Part shown: positions 1 through 6,407 of the stretch, one piece after another | Layout: each line of letters begins with the position of its first letter | How positions within the stretch are numbered: position 1 is the first letter of the stretch | DNA from: Nitrospira sp. | GTDB lineage: Bacteria > Nitrospirota > Nitrospiria > Nitrospirales > Nitrospiraceae | NCBI GenBank assembly: GCA_029858925.1 | Contig: JAOUEB010000072.1 | Coordinates: forward strand, 1-6,801 | Direction of reading: 5' to 3' | Length of the DNA stretch: 6,801 nt | Notes under the pieces: generated by a model | Seen by the model: only the letters and a program-made list of their open reading frames with translations | The model's database searches: none | What the model was told of the DNA's origin: nothing | Program-made: the position numbers and the translations under genes

Positions 1-617
1 CCGGACATGACGGCCTGCCGCACCTCTCCATCACCTCGCAGAAGCTTCTTCAAATTGACACCCGTCACCATCGGCAACGACACATCATCCGTCTGGGGAA
101 GACGGCCCAACACATAACCTTCTGCATCGCTGAGTACATTTTCAGAACCAGTTCGAATGACGGCAGCGGGGGTTCGCTCGATCACGGAGATGCGCAATTC
201 GTGAAACGGCGCACGTTCCACCGTCGCTGCTTTGATCCAGGGATGAGACTCCACCTGTTTCTCGATCGCCGATGTCACAATATGGTGGAGCGGAGTGCCT
301 GGCTTCAGGTTGACGAGTTCGATCACTTCCTGCCTGTCGAGATGGCGTACGCCGTCCACAGTCACCTGTTTGATTTCGAGCAACTGCATGAGCCACGGCC
401 CGGAATGTTGCACGCCCATGACGATGGCCCACCCGATCAGAGCCGCGCCGGCGATCACACCGCTCCACCGCATGAAAGCGCTCCACATGGCGATGGTCCT
501 GGCCCGCTTGGCGCCCGCCGGCCGGCCCATCCCTTCCCCCATACGCGAGCCCCGCCTCTGATTCCGTCTTGGCCCGGATGACGCAGCTGGCTTGCGTTTC
601 CGAAACAGACCCTTCAT
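1..617 (-). CDS. ftsQ: Cell division protein FtsQ, N-terminal part, 3' end outside window
   Basis: FtsQ (DivIB family) is a single-pass inner-membrane divisome protein that recruits FtsB and FtsL and helps control septal synthesis. I translated 205 codons from the ATG at 617; the frame is open through the left edge, so roughly the last quarter is missing. Residues 1-50 are a basic cytoplasmic tail beginning MKGLFRKRKPAASS. Residues about 51-69 (WSGVIAGAALIGWAIVMGV) are the membrane anchor. A POTRA domain follows at about 79-148: EIKQVTVDGVRHLDRQEVIE, then the region NLKPGTPL, then HPWIKAATVERAPFHELRIS and VIERTPAAVI. After it comes the start of the FtsQ beta domain, with SDAEGYVLG (163-171) matching the family's 'D-x-x-G' strand and LPMVTG (181-186). 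This domain order and the position after ddl make FtsQ clear although overall sequence conservation in the family is low. The start is set by the ATGA overlap with ddl and an SD at 625-629. Confidence 0.93.
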   Translation of the reverse strand, partial: MKGLFRKRKPAASSGPRRNQRRGSRMGEGMGRPAGAKRARTIAMWSAFMRWSGVIAGAALIGWAIVMGVQHSGPWLMQLLEIKQVTVDGVRHLDRQEVIELVNLKPGTPLHHIVTSAIEKQVESHPWIKAATVERAPFHELRISVIERTPAAVIRTGSENVLSDAEGYVLGRLPQTDDVSLPMVTGVNLKKLLRGDGEVRQAVMS

Positions 618-1621
618 GCCAACTTCCTTTCTGCCGCTTGCGCAGACCGTTCGGCGCGATCAAGCGCCGACTGCAGAATCCACTCGACTAACTGGTCATA
701 CTCGATCCCCGCTTGCGCCGCAGCCATCGGCAACAAACTCGTTTCCGTCATGCCTGGTACCGTGTTGATTTCCAGAACATACGGCCGCCCCTTGGGCGTG
801 ATCCGAAAGTCGACACGCGCGGCGCCTTTACATCCCAAAACCTGGAACGTCCGGCGCCCCAGCTCTCCGATCTGCTTAAGGATCTTGGCCGGCAACGGCG
901 CCGGGCAGAGATACTGCGTCTTCCCTTTTTGGTACTTCGCCGTGAAATCGTAAAAGCCGTCCGGCGCAACAATCTCGACGGCCGGCAGGACTTTCGGCGC
1001 CCCGGATGCGATTCCCAGAACGGCAATCGTGACCTCATGCCCGGGGATAAAAGCCTCAACCATGGCATCGGGATCATAGCGATGCGCAAGGACCAGCGCG
1101 TCTTTCCACTGCGCCGCCCGGCGCACGATCGTGACACCAATCGTAGAGCCCTGTGAGGCCGGCTTGACGACCACCGGCAATGTCAGTTTCGCCTCCTTCA
1201 GGAGCCTGGCCAACGACGTCGCATCGCCCCGCTGAACGACCGTTCCTGGAGGAACCGGAATGCCAGCCGCTGCCAGCAATGTCTTAGTCACAACCTTGTG
1301 CATGCCGACCGCGCTCGCCTGAACCCCTGACCCGGTATATGGCATGCCGATCGTCTCCAGAAAGCCCTGGATAGTCCCGTCCTCGCCGCCTGGTCCATGC
1401 AACGCGAGAAAGGCAATGGCAACCTTCTGGTTCTGTAGGTCGCGCGGCAGCTGGTCACTCACATCGATCGCCATGGCATTATACCCACGACGAATCAACG
1501 ACTGATGCACGGCCTGTCCAGTGCGAAGCGAGACCTCTCGCTCAGAGGATCGCCCCCCCATCAATACGCCGATCCGTTTGTCCGTCAACCTCGCTACTTG
1601 TCCCATCTTGTTCTCACCCAT
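614..1621 (-). CDS. ddl: D-alanine--D-alanine ligase (Ddl)
   Basis: Ddl is the cytoplasmic ATP-grasp enzyme that makes the D-Ala-D-Ala dipeptide which MurF attaches to the stem peptide. The product is 335 residues, somewhat longer than E. coli DdlB (306), with extra residues mostly at both ends. It contains MGGRSSEREVSL (21-32), in which Glu27 matches the E. coli Glu15 that binds the first D-Ala. It also has LHGPGGEDGT (74-83), VVKPASQGSTIG (151-162), EAFIPGHEVTI (189-199), FYDFTAKY (223-230), ARVDF (268-272) and LEINTVPGM (283-291), the last for Mg binding. Tyr230 aligns with E. coli Tyr216, the residue usually kept in true D-Ala-D-Ala ligases and changed to Phe in D-Ala-D-Lac types, so a D-Ala-D-Ala product is inferred. 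The ATG at 1621 is preferred; residue Met6 (1606) is an alternative. The alanine- and arginine-rich tail from about 318 overlaps ftsQ through ATGA. Confidence 0.96.
   Translation of the reverse strand: MGENKMGQVARLTDKRIGVLMGGRSSEREVSLRTGQAVHQSLIRRGYNAMAIDVSDQLPRDLQNQKVAIAFLALHGPGGEDGTIQGFLETIGMPYTGSGVQASAVGMHKVVTKTLLAAAGIPVPPGTVVQRGDATSLARLLKEAKLTLPVVVKPASQGSTIGVTIVRRAAQWKDALVLAHRYDPDAMVEAFIPGHEVTIAVLGIASGAPKVLPAVEIVAPDGFYDFTAKYQKGKTQYLCPAPLPAKILKQIGELGRRTFQVLGCKGAARVDFRITPKGRPYVLEINTVPGMTETSLLPMAAAQAGIEYDQLVEWILQSALDRAERSAQAAERKLA
625..629 (-). promoter_or_regulatory. Ribosome binding site for ftsQ, inside the ddl 3' end
   Basis: AAGGA on the minus strand lies 7 bases before the ATG at 617, an ideal spacing. 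With the ATGA overlap it fixes the ftsQ start. Confidence 0.65.
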
Positions 1622-1630
1622 TCCTTACAC

Positions 1631-1636
1631 TCACCT
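1631..1636 (-). promoter_or_regulatory. Ribosome binding site for ddl, overlapping the murB stop
   Basis: AGGTGA on the minus strand overlaps the end of the murB TAG stop and lies 9 bases before the ddl ATG at 1621. A second GGTGA sits just inside ddl, 7 bases before the in-frame ATG at 1606, so either ATG could be used. Confidence 0.5.
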
Positions 1637-2579
1637 AGGCTTGGCCCACCAGTTTCAACTCCAACTCCAATTTTATGCCCGTCTTCCGAGCGACCTGCGC
1701 ACGAACCTTCTTGATGAGCGCTAACACATCCTTGGCGCTGGCATGGCCTTGGTTCACGATGAAGTTGGCATGTTTGTCGGAAACCTCTGCATCGCCGACG
1801 TGCGCGCCTTTGAGTCCTGCTGCTTCCACTACCCGGCCCGCCGAATCGTTCGGCGGATTCTTGAAGACACAGCCGGCGCTCGGCAGTGCCAGCGGCTGCG
1901 TATCGCGGCGGTAGCGCAAATAGTCCTTCACAACCTTCTCGATGTCAGACCGCACACCCGGCTTCAATTGAAGCCACGCCCCTGCAACAATCCCCTCCGG
2001 AAGTTGTGCCCGCCGATAGCTGAACACTATGTCGTGGGCGGCGCAATCGACCACGGCGCCTGTCGGCGTCACGATGCGGACCGCCTTCACCGCATCCTTC
2101 ATTTCCCCAAGCCTGGTGCCGGCATTCATGACCACACACCCCGCCACAGTGCCGGGAATTCCAGCCGCCCATTCCAATCCCGCCAGCGATCGGCGGATGG
2201 CGTAGCCAATGAGTGTCGGCATCCCCACGCCCCCTTCGGCATAGAGTACCGATCCCGCCTCTTCTTTAATCGCGCGCAATTTTGCCAAACTGACCACCAC
2301 GCCTCTGATGCCCTTGTCTCGAACCAGGAGATTCGTGCCGCCCAGCGCAAAGATCGGAAGTTTCTGTGCATGCGCCTGCCGGACCAATTGAATGATATCC
2401 TCCGTATCGGCCGGCTCCACCAGCACATCGGCGGGACCGCCGATGTGAAATGACGTGTACTCCTTGAGCGGCGCGTTGAAACGGACCGCCCCTCTGAGCC
2501 CGGCCACCGCCGATCGCAATCGATCCTGCCGGTCTGTCCCGCGACTTGCTGCGACATTCGTCTTCCTTCGACGGACCAT
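1635..2579 (-). CDS. murB: UDP-N-acetylenolpyruvoylglucosamine reductase (MurB), type II
   Basis: MurB is the FAD-containing cytoplasmic reductase that uses NADPH to convert UDP-GlcNAc-enolpyruvate to UDP-MurNAc, the substrate of MurC. The product is 314 residues. The FAD-binding domain contains YTSFHIGGPAD (41-51), LGGTNLLV (79-86) and AAGIPGTVAGCVVMNAG (138-154), followed by FSYRR (186-190). The C-terminal domain contains PSAGCVFKNP (233-242) and the terminal ELELKLVG (305-312), which carries the conserved glutamate. The compact C-terminal half fits type II MurB, common outside the gamma- and beta-proteobacteria. Two departures are visible. Cys237 occupies the position of the catalytic proton-donor serine, and the FAD loop reads LGGTN rather than the usual GxGSN. 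The ATG at 2579 is 3 bases after the murC stop and lacks a clear SD, so translation is probably coupled to murC. The first 30 or so residues are basic and poorly conserved. It ends in TAG. Confidence 0.96.
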   Translation of the reverse strand: MVRRRKTNVAASRGTDRQDRLRSAVAGLRGAVRFNAPLKEYTSFHIGGPADVLVEPADTEDIIQLVRQAHAQKLPIFALGGTNLLVRDKGIRGVVVSLAKLRAIKEEAGSVLYAEGGVGMPTLIGYAIRRSLAGLEWAAGIPGTVAGCVVMNAGTRLGEMKDAVKAVRIVTPTGAVVDCAAHDIVFSYRRAQLPEGIVAGAWLQLKPGVRSDIEKVVKDYLRYRRDTQPLALPSAGCVFKNPPNDSAGRVVEAAGLKGAHVGDAEVSDKHANFIVNQGHASAKDVLALIKKVRAQVARKTGIKLELELKLVGQA

Positions 2580-2582
2580 GGA

Positions 2583-3977
2583 CTAGGCTATCGGCTCAAG
2601 CCGTGCCAAGATGCCGGTACCGGCTTTCCAGATATCGCCTGCGCCGAGCGTCAACACCAGATCTCCCGGCTTCAGATGCGGCAGGATCTGATCCGGCATC
2701 GTTTCCTTCCGTTCGATGAAGGTGACGGACGGATGGCCGGCAGCCTTGATTGTCTCGGCAAGCCTCTCACCGGACACACCAGGTATCGGCTGCTCTCCAG
2801 CCGCGTACACTTCCGTGATGAACAACTGATCGGCCCGATCAAAGGCATGCGCAAAATCTTCGACGCAATCCCTCGTGCGGGTGTACCGGTGAGGCTGAAA
2901 CAGCACGACGAGCCGCCGATCCCAGCCCTGCTTTGCCGCGGCCAACGTCGCTTGGACCTCCGTAGGGTGATGGCCGTAGTCATCGACGACCATGATGCCG
3001 CCGGATTCGCCGCGCAGGTGGAACCGCCGCTCGACGCCGGTGAAGGCCGCAAGGCCTTTGCGAATAAGATCGACGGGGATTTCCAATTCGACGCCGATCG
3101 CAATCGCTACCAGCGCATTGGCCACATTGTGGACGCCCGGCACGGCCAGCCGAAACGGGCCGAGACTTTTCCCCCGAAAGTGCGCGCGAAACTCCCCGCC
3201 CCATTGTTTGAGGCTGATGTCCGTCGCCTTGATGTCCGGCACAATACCGTCTCGTTCGTGCAGCCCGTAGGTATAGTAGCGCTTGACGATCTTGGGAAAG
3301 AGCGCGCGGAGGCGGTCGTCGTCGGCGCACAGCACCGCCACTCCATAGAATGGAATCTTATTGATGAACTCAAGGAAACATTCGTTGATCCGTTCCATCG
3401 AACCATAGTGATCGAGATGCTCGCGATCGAGATTGGTGATCGCCACGATAGTCGGCGAGAGACGGAGGAACGATCCGTCGCTCTCGTCCGCTTCCGCCAC
3501 GAGCAACTCGCCACGCCCCAGCCGCGCATGGCTGCCCAGCGCGTTGACCTTTCCGCCGATCACCATCGTGGGGTCGAGCCCCCCCTGCGCCAGCACGTTC
3601 GCCACCATCGAGGTGGTCGTAGTTTTCCCATGCGCCCCCGCAATCGCGACGCCGAATTTCAGGCGCATGAGTTCCGCGAGCATTTCGGCACGAGGAATCA
3701 CCGGGATCTGCCGGGCCTTCGCCGACACGACTTCGGGGTTTCCTGCCGCTACAGCTGAGGAGATGACTACGACCTGGGCCTCACCCACATTCGACTCCTG
3801 ATGACCGATGAAGATTTTCCCCCCGAGCTCTTCCAGCCGCCTGGTGGTTTCAGACGCCTGTAAATCCGAACCGGTTACTTTGTATCCCATCGTCAGGAGA
3901 ACTTCGGCGATGCCGCTCATGCCTGCGCCTCCGATCCCGACGAGATGAATTTGCTGGGTCTTACGAAACATCGCCAT
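2583..3977 (-). CDS. murC: UDP-N-acetylmuramate--L-alanine ligase (MurC)
   Basis: MurC is the cytoplasmic Mur ligase that adds L-alanine to UDP-MurNAc using ATP, the first step of stem-peptide assembly. From the ATG at 3977 the product is 464 residues, in the normal range. The N-terminal UDP-binding fold has GIGGAGMSGIA (14-24). The ATPase domain has the P-loop AGAHGKTTTTS (113-123), EADESDGSFL (162-171) and NLDREHLDHYG (182-192). The C-terminal domain follows with PGVHNVANAL (280-289), VDDYGHHPTE (331-340) and QPHRYTRT (361-368). These are MurC rather than Mpl or MurD signatures. The start is chosen from an SD 5 bases upstream and the closeness of the glycine motif. The in-frame ATG at 4076 would add 33 residues unlike MurC and overlap murG by 38 bases; the ATG at 3971 is also possible. 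It ends in TAG, 3 bases before murB. All key residues appear intact. Confidence 0.96.
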   Translation of the reverse strand: MAMFRKTQQIHLVGIGGAGMSGIAEVLLTMGYKVTGSDLQASETTRRLEELGGKIFIGHQESNVGEAQVVVISSAVAAGNPEVVSAKARQIPVIPRAEMLAELMRLKFGVAIAGAHGKTTTTSMVANVLAQGGLDPTMVIGGKVNALGSHARLGRGELLVAEADESDGSFLRLSPTIVAITNLDREHLDHYGSMERINECFLEFINKIPFYGVAVLCADDDRLRALFPKIVKRYYTYGLHERDGIVPDIKATDISLKQWGGEFRAHFRGKSLGPFRLAVPGVHNVANALVAIAIGVELEIPVDLIRKGLAAFTGVERRFHLRGESGGIMVVDDYGHHPTEVQATLAAAKQGWDRRLVVLFQPHRYTRTRDCVEDFAHAFDRADQLFITEVYAAGEQPIPGVSGERLAETIKAAGHPSVTFIERKETMPDQILPHLKPGDLVLTLGAGDIWKAGTGILARLEPIA

Positions 3978-4038
3978 GCGCCTCACCCCTTGTGATCCGG
4001 TCGATCCACGCAGCCTATACCCCCGTATACCTGCCGCA
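3978..4038 (-). other. murG-murC spacer, the longest gap in the window
   Basis: About 61 bases lie between the murG TAA and the preferred murC ATG. On the minus strand it holds a short direct repeat (GGTATA twice, around 4015-4031) and the murC SD. No promoter with recognisable -35 and -10 boxes and no terminator hairpin with a T-run could be seen. The spacer is open in the murC frame up to an ATG at 4076 inside murG, so it could instead encode an N-terminal extension of MurC. Confidence 0.5.
3983..3991 (-). promoter_or_regulatory. Ribosome binding site that decides the murC start
   Basis: AAGGGGTGA on the minus strand resembles AAGGAGGTGA with one base missing. It ends 5 bases before the ATG at 3977. 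This supports that ATG as the murC start over the upstream in-frame ATG at 4076 and the ATG two codons downstream at 3971. Confidence 0.6.
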
Positions 4039-5163
4039 TTAGACTCCTGCCGCTCCAACAGACCTGTCTCTGTCATGTGTCACCCCCATGAGTGCGTAAC
4101 ATTCGCGGACGATCACCTCACCGGCGTCGATTCGCCTCATCTCATGGCTCTTGGCACTCATGGCCTGAAGCCGCTGCCGATTCAGCAAGATGGCGCTGAC
4201 CAATTCACTCAGCGTCGAGCCGCTCAGGTCCGCTTGCGGCAAGACCATAGCCCCGCCCGCTGCTTCCATCGCCCGCGCATTTTTCATCTGGTGGTCATAA
4301 ATCGCCGTCGGCAGCGGAATCAGGATGGCCGGCTTCCCGCAAGCCGTCAGCTCTGCAATCGTCATCGCCCCCGCGCGCGCCACAACGAGATCAGCCTTTC
4401 GCAGGACTTTCGGCATGTCATAAAGAAAGGGAACGACCTCCGCCTGCACGCCCGATCTTCCATACGTGTCCCGCACCCGCTGATAATCGGCTTCGCCGGT
4501 CTGATGTGTGATGGTCAAGCCGGGAAGACGCTCCACGAGCGAGGCCGCTCCATCCAGCATCGCGCTATTGATCGCCTTGGCCCCTTGGCTCCCGCCGAAT
4601 ACCAGAAGATGTTGGCTTGCACCGACCGGCGGCCCCTCCCCCTGCCCGGCACGCACCAAAAACTCCTGCCTGACCGGCGTGCCGACGACCCGCACTTTCT
4701 GTCGGTCGAACGAGGCCGCCGCCGATTCAAACGCCAGAAAAATTCGTTGAGCGAACGGAGCTACTGCCTTATTCGCCATGCCCGGATACGCGTTCGGCTC
4801 CACAATCACTCGCGCCGTTCCCCGTAGAGCCGCCGCTGCTAACATCGCCGGACTCGTATAGCCTCCCACGCCGATCACCACATCCGCCCGGCGTTGCCGG
4901 AGAATACCCAACGACTGCCAGAGTCCCACCGGCACGGAAAGCAGGCCCTGTATCACAGCAAACAGCCCCTTCCCCATGACAGGCTTGGCCGTGATGAACT
5001 TTAACTCGAACCCTTCATGCGCGAGCACCTTGGACTCAATCCCGCGCCTGGTCCCTACGAACAGAATCTTCGTGGAGGGATCGCGTTTCAGAAATTCACG
5101 GGCCAGCGCCACGGCTGGATAGAGATGTCCTCCGGTTCCCCCTGCAGCAATGACAACTGTCAT
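4039..5163 (-). CDS. murG: MurG, UDP-GlcNAc:lipid I N-acetylglucosaminyltransferase
   Basis: MurG is the peripheral GT-B (family 28) enzyme on the inner face of the cytoplasmic membrane that transfers GlcNAc from UDP-GlcNAc to lipid I, making lipid II. The 374-residue length is typical. The N-terminal glycine-rich loop GGTGGHLYPA is at 8-17, and a second one, GVGGYTSPAML, is at 98-108. EPNAYPGMANK (122-132) stands where many MurG proteins have HEQN-type sequence, so here Gln is replaced by Pro and the preceding His by Val. The C-terminal donor domain has GGSQGAKAIN (190-199) and RAGAMTIAEL (263-272), whose glutamate (271) is the expected ribose contact, then the PTAIYDHQMKNA segment (285-296). 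The start is fixed by ATGA overlap with ftsW and by the glycine loop beginning at residue 8. The frame stays open far upstream through ftsW, but that part does not resemble MurG. It ends in TAA, about 61 bases before the preferred murC start. Confidence 0.97.
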   Translation of the reverse strand: MTVVIAAGGTGGHLYPAVALAREFLKRDPSTKILFVGTRRGIESKVLAHEGFELKFITAKPVMGKGLFAVIQGLLSVPVGLWQSLGILRQRRADVVIGVGGYTSPAMLAAAALRGTARVIVEPNAYPGMANKAVAPFAQRIFLAFESAAASFDRQKVRVVGTPVRQEFLVRAGQGEGPPVGASQHLLVFGGSQGAKAINSAMLDGAASLVERLPGLTITHQTGEADYQRVRDTYGRSGVQAEVVPFLYDMPKVLRKADLVVARAGAMTIAELTACGKPAILIPLPTAIYDHQMKNARAMEAAGGAMVLPQADLSGSTLSELVSAILLNRQRLQAMSAKSHEMRRIDAGEVIVRECYALMGVTHDRDRSVGAAGV

Positions 5164-6359
5164 CGGCGACCAGACCCTCCGCTCCGACGCCCCGCGTCTT
5201 CCCGGCCCGCCTGCCGATCCCGCGAGATGTTCAACAAGATTCCCACCCCAAACATGCAGGTCACTAAAGAGGAGCCGCCATAACTCACAAAGGGCAAGGT
5301 CAATCCTTTGGTCGGCGCCAATCCCGTCACCACACAAGCATTGATCAGCGCCTGAATGCCGATGAGCAGTGTGATCCCCATGCCAAGATACCGGCCGAAC
5401 GGCATCCTCGCCCGTGCGGCGACCTGAAAGCCACGGATGGCAAACAAGGCGAAGAGCAGGATAATGCCCCCCGCCCCGACTAATCCGAGCTCTTCTCCCA
5501 CCAGCGCCAACACGAAGTCGGTGTGAGCCTCCGGCAGGAAAAAGAGTTTTTGTTTGCCTTCGCCCAACCCCACCCCAAACAGACCACCGCTGCCGAACGC
5601 CAGGAACGATTGCGTAATCTGAAATCCCGTATCCGACGCATCCTTCCAAGGAGCCAGAAACGTCATCAGCCGCTGGCGCCGATACGTCGAACTGAGGACG
5701 AGCGCCAACACAACCGGCACCGCACACAGGCCCAGCGATAAGAGATGGGAGAGACGAGCGCCGCCCAAAAACAAGAGACCGATTGCCACCAACCCCATCA
5801 CCACGACGGTCCCCAAATCTGGCTCCAACAGTACCAACCCACCGAGCACCCCGATCACGAGCAGCGCCGGAGCCAAGCCGCTGAAAAAGCTGGTGAGCCG
5901 GTCCTCCTTCCTCGCCAGATACGCCGCGAGATACATCACGGCAACCAGTTTGGCTATTTCCGCCGGTTGAATCGAAATCGGTTCCAGCCGCAACCACCGC
6001 CGAGCGCCATTTACCGGAGGCCCGAATGACGGCATCAACACCATCACCAAGAGGACCATTGTCAGACCCAGAAGAGGAAACGACAACCGCTTCCACCAGG
6101 CATAGTCGATGTGGGAGGCCAGATGCAGAAGCAAGAAACCGAACACCAGCCAAGCGAGCTGCCGCTTGAGAAAATATCCCGGGTCGTGAAATCGATTGCC
6201 TGCCACGACCGCGCTCGCGCTGAAAACCATCACTAGCCCGACGAGCGACAGCACGATCGTGATGATCAACAAAAAATGATCCATCGCGACCCGCTTCGTC
6301 GCACGCGGGCTTGCTGTGGTCCAGGGCAGCGTCAGCGTCCCTGCGGATCTCTGTGACAT
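5160..6359 (-). CDS. ftsW: FtsW, septal peptidoglycan glycosyltransferase (SEDS family)
   Basis: FtsW is the division-specific SEDS-family polymerase. It joins lipid II into glycan strands at the septum, working with the class B penicillin-binding protein FtsI. The 399-residue product is strongly hydrophobic, with about ten membrane segments beginning near residue 27. Family motifs occur in order: VFSASAVVA (45-53), GARRWL (118-123), QPAEIAKL (131-138), EPDLGT (179-184), then FLPEAHTDF (274-282). Asp281 in the last motif aligns with the catalytic aspartate of SEDS proteins. TGLAPTKGLTLPFVSYGGSSL (345-365) is the conserved late-loop signature, and its TKG form fits FtsW better than RodA. The start at 6359 is chosen for the upstream SD; an in-frame ATG at 6284 (residue 26, before DHFLL) would remove a polar 25-residue leader and is the alternative. 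The arginine- and glycine-rich tail (about 379-399) overlaps murG through ATGA. The dcw context supports FtsW. Confidence 0.96.
   Translation of the reverse strand: MSQRSAGTLTLPWTTASPRATKRVAMDHFLLIITIVLSLVGLVMVFSASAVVAGNRFHDPGYFLKRQLAWLVFGFLLLHLASHIDYAWWKRLSFPLLGLTMVLLVMVLMPSFGPPVNGARRWLRLEPISIQPAEIAKLVAVMYLAAYLARKEDRLTSFFSGLAPALLVIGVLGGLVLLEPDLGTVVVMGLVAIGLLFLGGARLSHLLSLGLCAVPVVLALVLSSTYRRQRLMTFLAPWKDASDTGFQITQSFLAFGSGGLFGVGLGEGKQKLFFLPEAHTDFVLALVGEELGLVGAGGIILLFALFAIRGFQVAARARMPFGRYLGMGITLLIGIQALINACVVTGLAPTKGLTLPFVSYGGSSLVTCMFGVGILLNISRDRQAGREDAGRRSGGSGRR
5175..5180 (-). promoter_or_regulatory. Possible ribosome binding site for murG, inside the ftsW 3' end
   Basis: GGAGGG on the minus strand lies 11 bases before the murG ATG, within the last codons of ftsW. 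The spacing is slightly long. Together with the ATGA overlap it suggests coupled translation, with some independent ribosome loading possible. Confidence 0.45.
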
Positions 6360-6374
6360 CGTTCAGCGTCAAAT

Positions 6375-6381
6375 CTCCTCT
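6375..6381 (-). promoter_or_regulatory. Ribosome binding site for ftsW
   Basis: AGAGGAG on the minus strand is a strong match to the anti-SD sequence. It lies 15 bases before the ATG at 6359, which is longer than the usual 5-10. It is the only good SD in the murD-ftsW gap and favours the ATG at 6359 over the internal ATG at 6284, which has no clear SD. A TTG at 6372 in another frame is too close to this SD to be a convincing start. Confidence 0.5.
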
Positions 6382-6387
6382 GGCTGA

Positions 6388-6407
6388 CCGGCCTTACGCC
6401 GGTAAGG
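6388..6407 (-). other. Small inverted repeats across the murD stop codon
   Basis: Two mutually exclusive short inverted repeats overlap here. One is CCTTAC-4 nt-GTAAGG, a 6-base-pair stem at 6392-6407 that contains the murD TAA stop. The other is CCGGC-5 nt-GCCGG at 6388-6402. No T-run follows, so this is not an intrinsic terminator. It lies just upstream of the ftsW SD and could be a minor mRNA hairpin or chance. The repeats are seen directly; any function is inference. Confidence 0.4.

Noticed and set aside
142..663. 173-codon minus-strand frame overlapping ddl and ftsQ
   Set aside because: It lies in a different frame from ftsQ, which shows a tail, membrane anchor and POTRA domain. This frame is Arg/Gly/Ser-rich without motifs.
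1743..2453. 236-codon open frame on the plus strand opposite murB
   Set aside because: It is antisense to murB, with no recognisable domain and composition typical of a complementary-strand shadow.
2676..3758. 360-codon open frame on the plus strand opposite murC
   Set aside because: It is wholly antisense to murC, whose motifs are complete. The translation is rich in Arg, His and Asp, matches no family I recognise, and has no good SD. It is a shadow from GC-biased codon use.
3978..4038. Internal promoter or terminator in the murG-murC gap
   Set aside because: No paired -35/-10 boxes and no stem followed by a T-run could be seen; the GGTATA direct repeat alone is too little.
3976..4827. 283-codon open frame on the plus strand opposite murG and the murC start
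   Set aside because: It is antisense to well-supported genes, with low-complexity Arg/His/Pro composition and no domain, so it is a shadow frame.
6284..6359. Shorter FtsW starting at the ATG at 6284
   Set aside because: It would start just before the first membrane segment, which is plausible, but it lacks an SD, while AGAGGAG precedes the 6359 start. It is kept only as an alternative.
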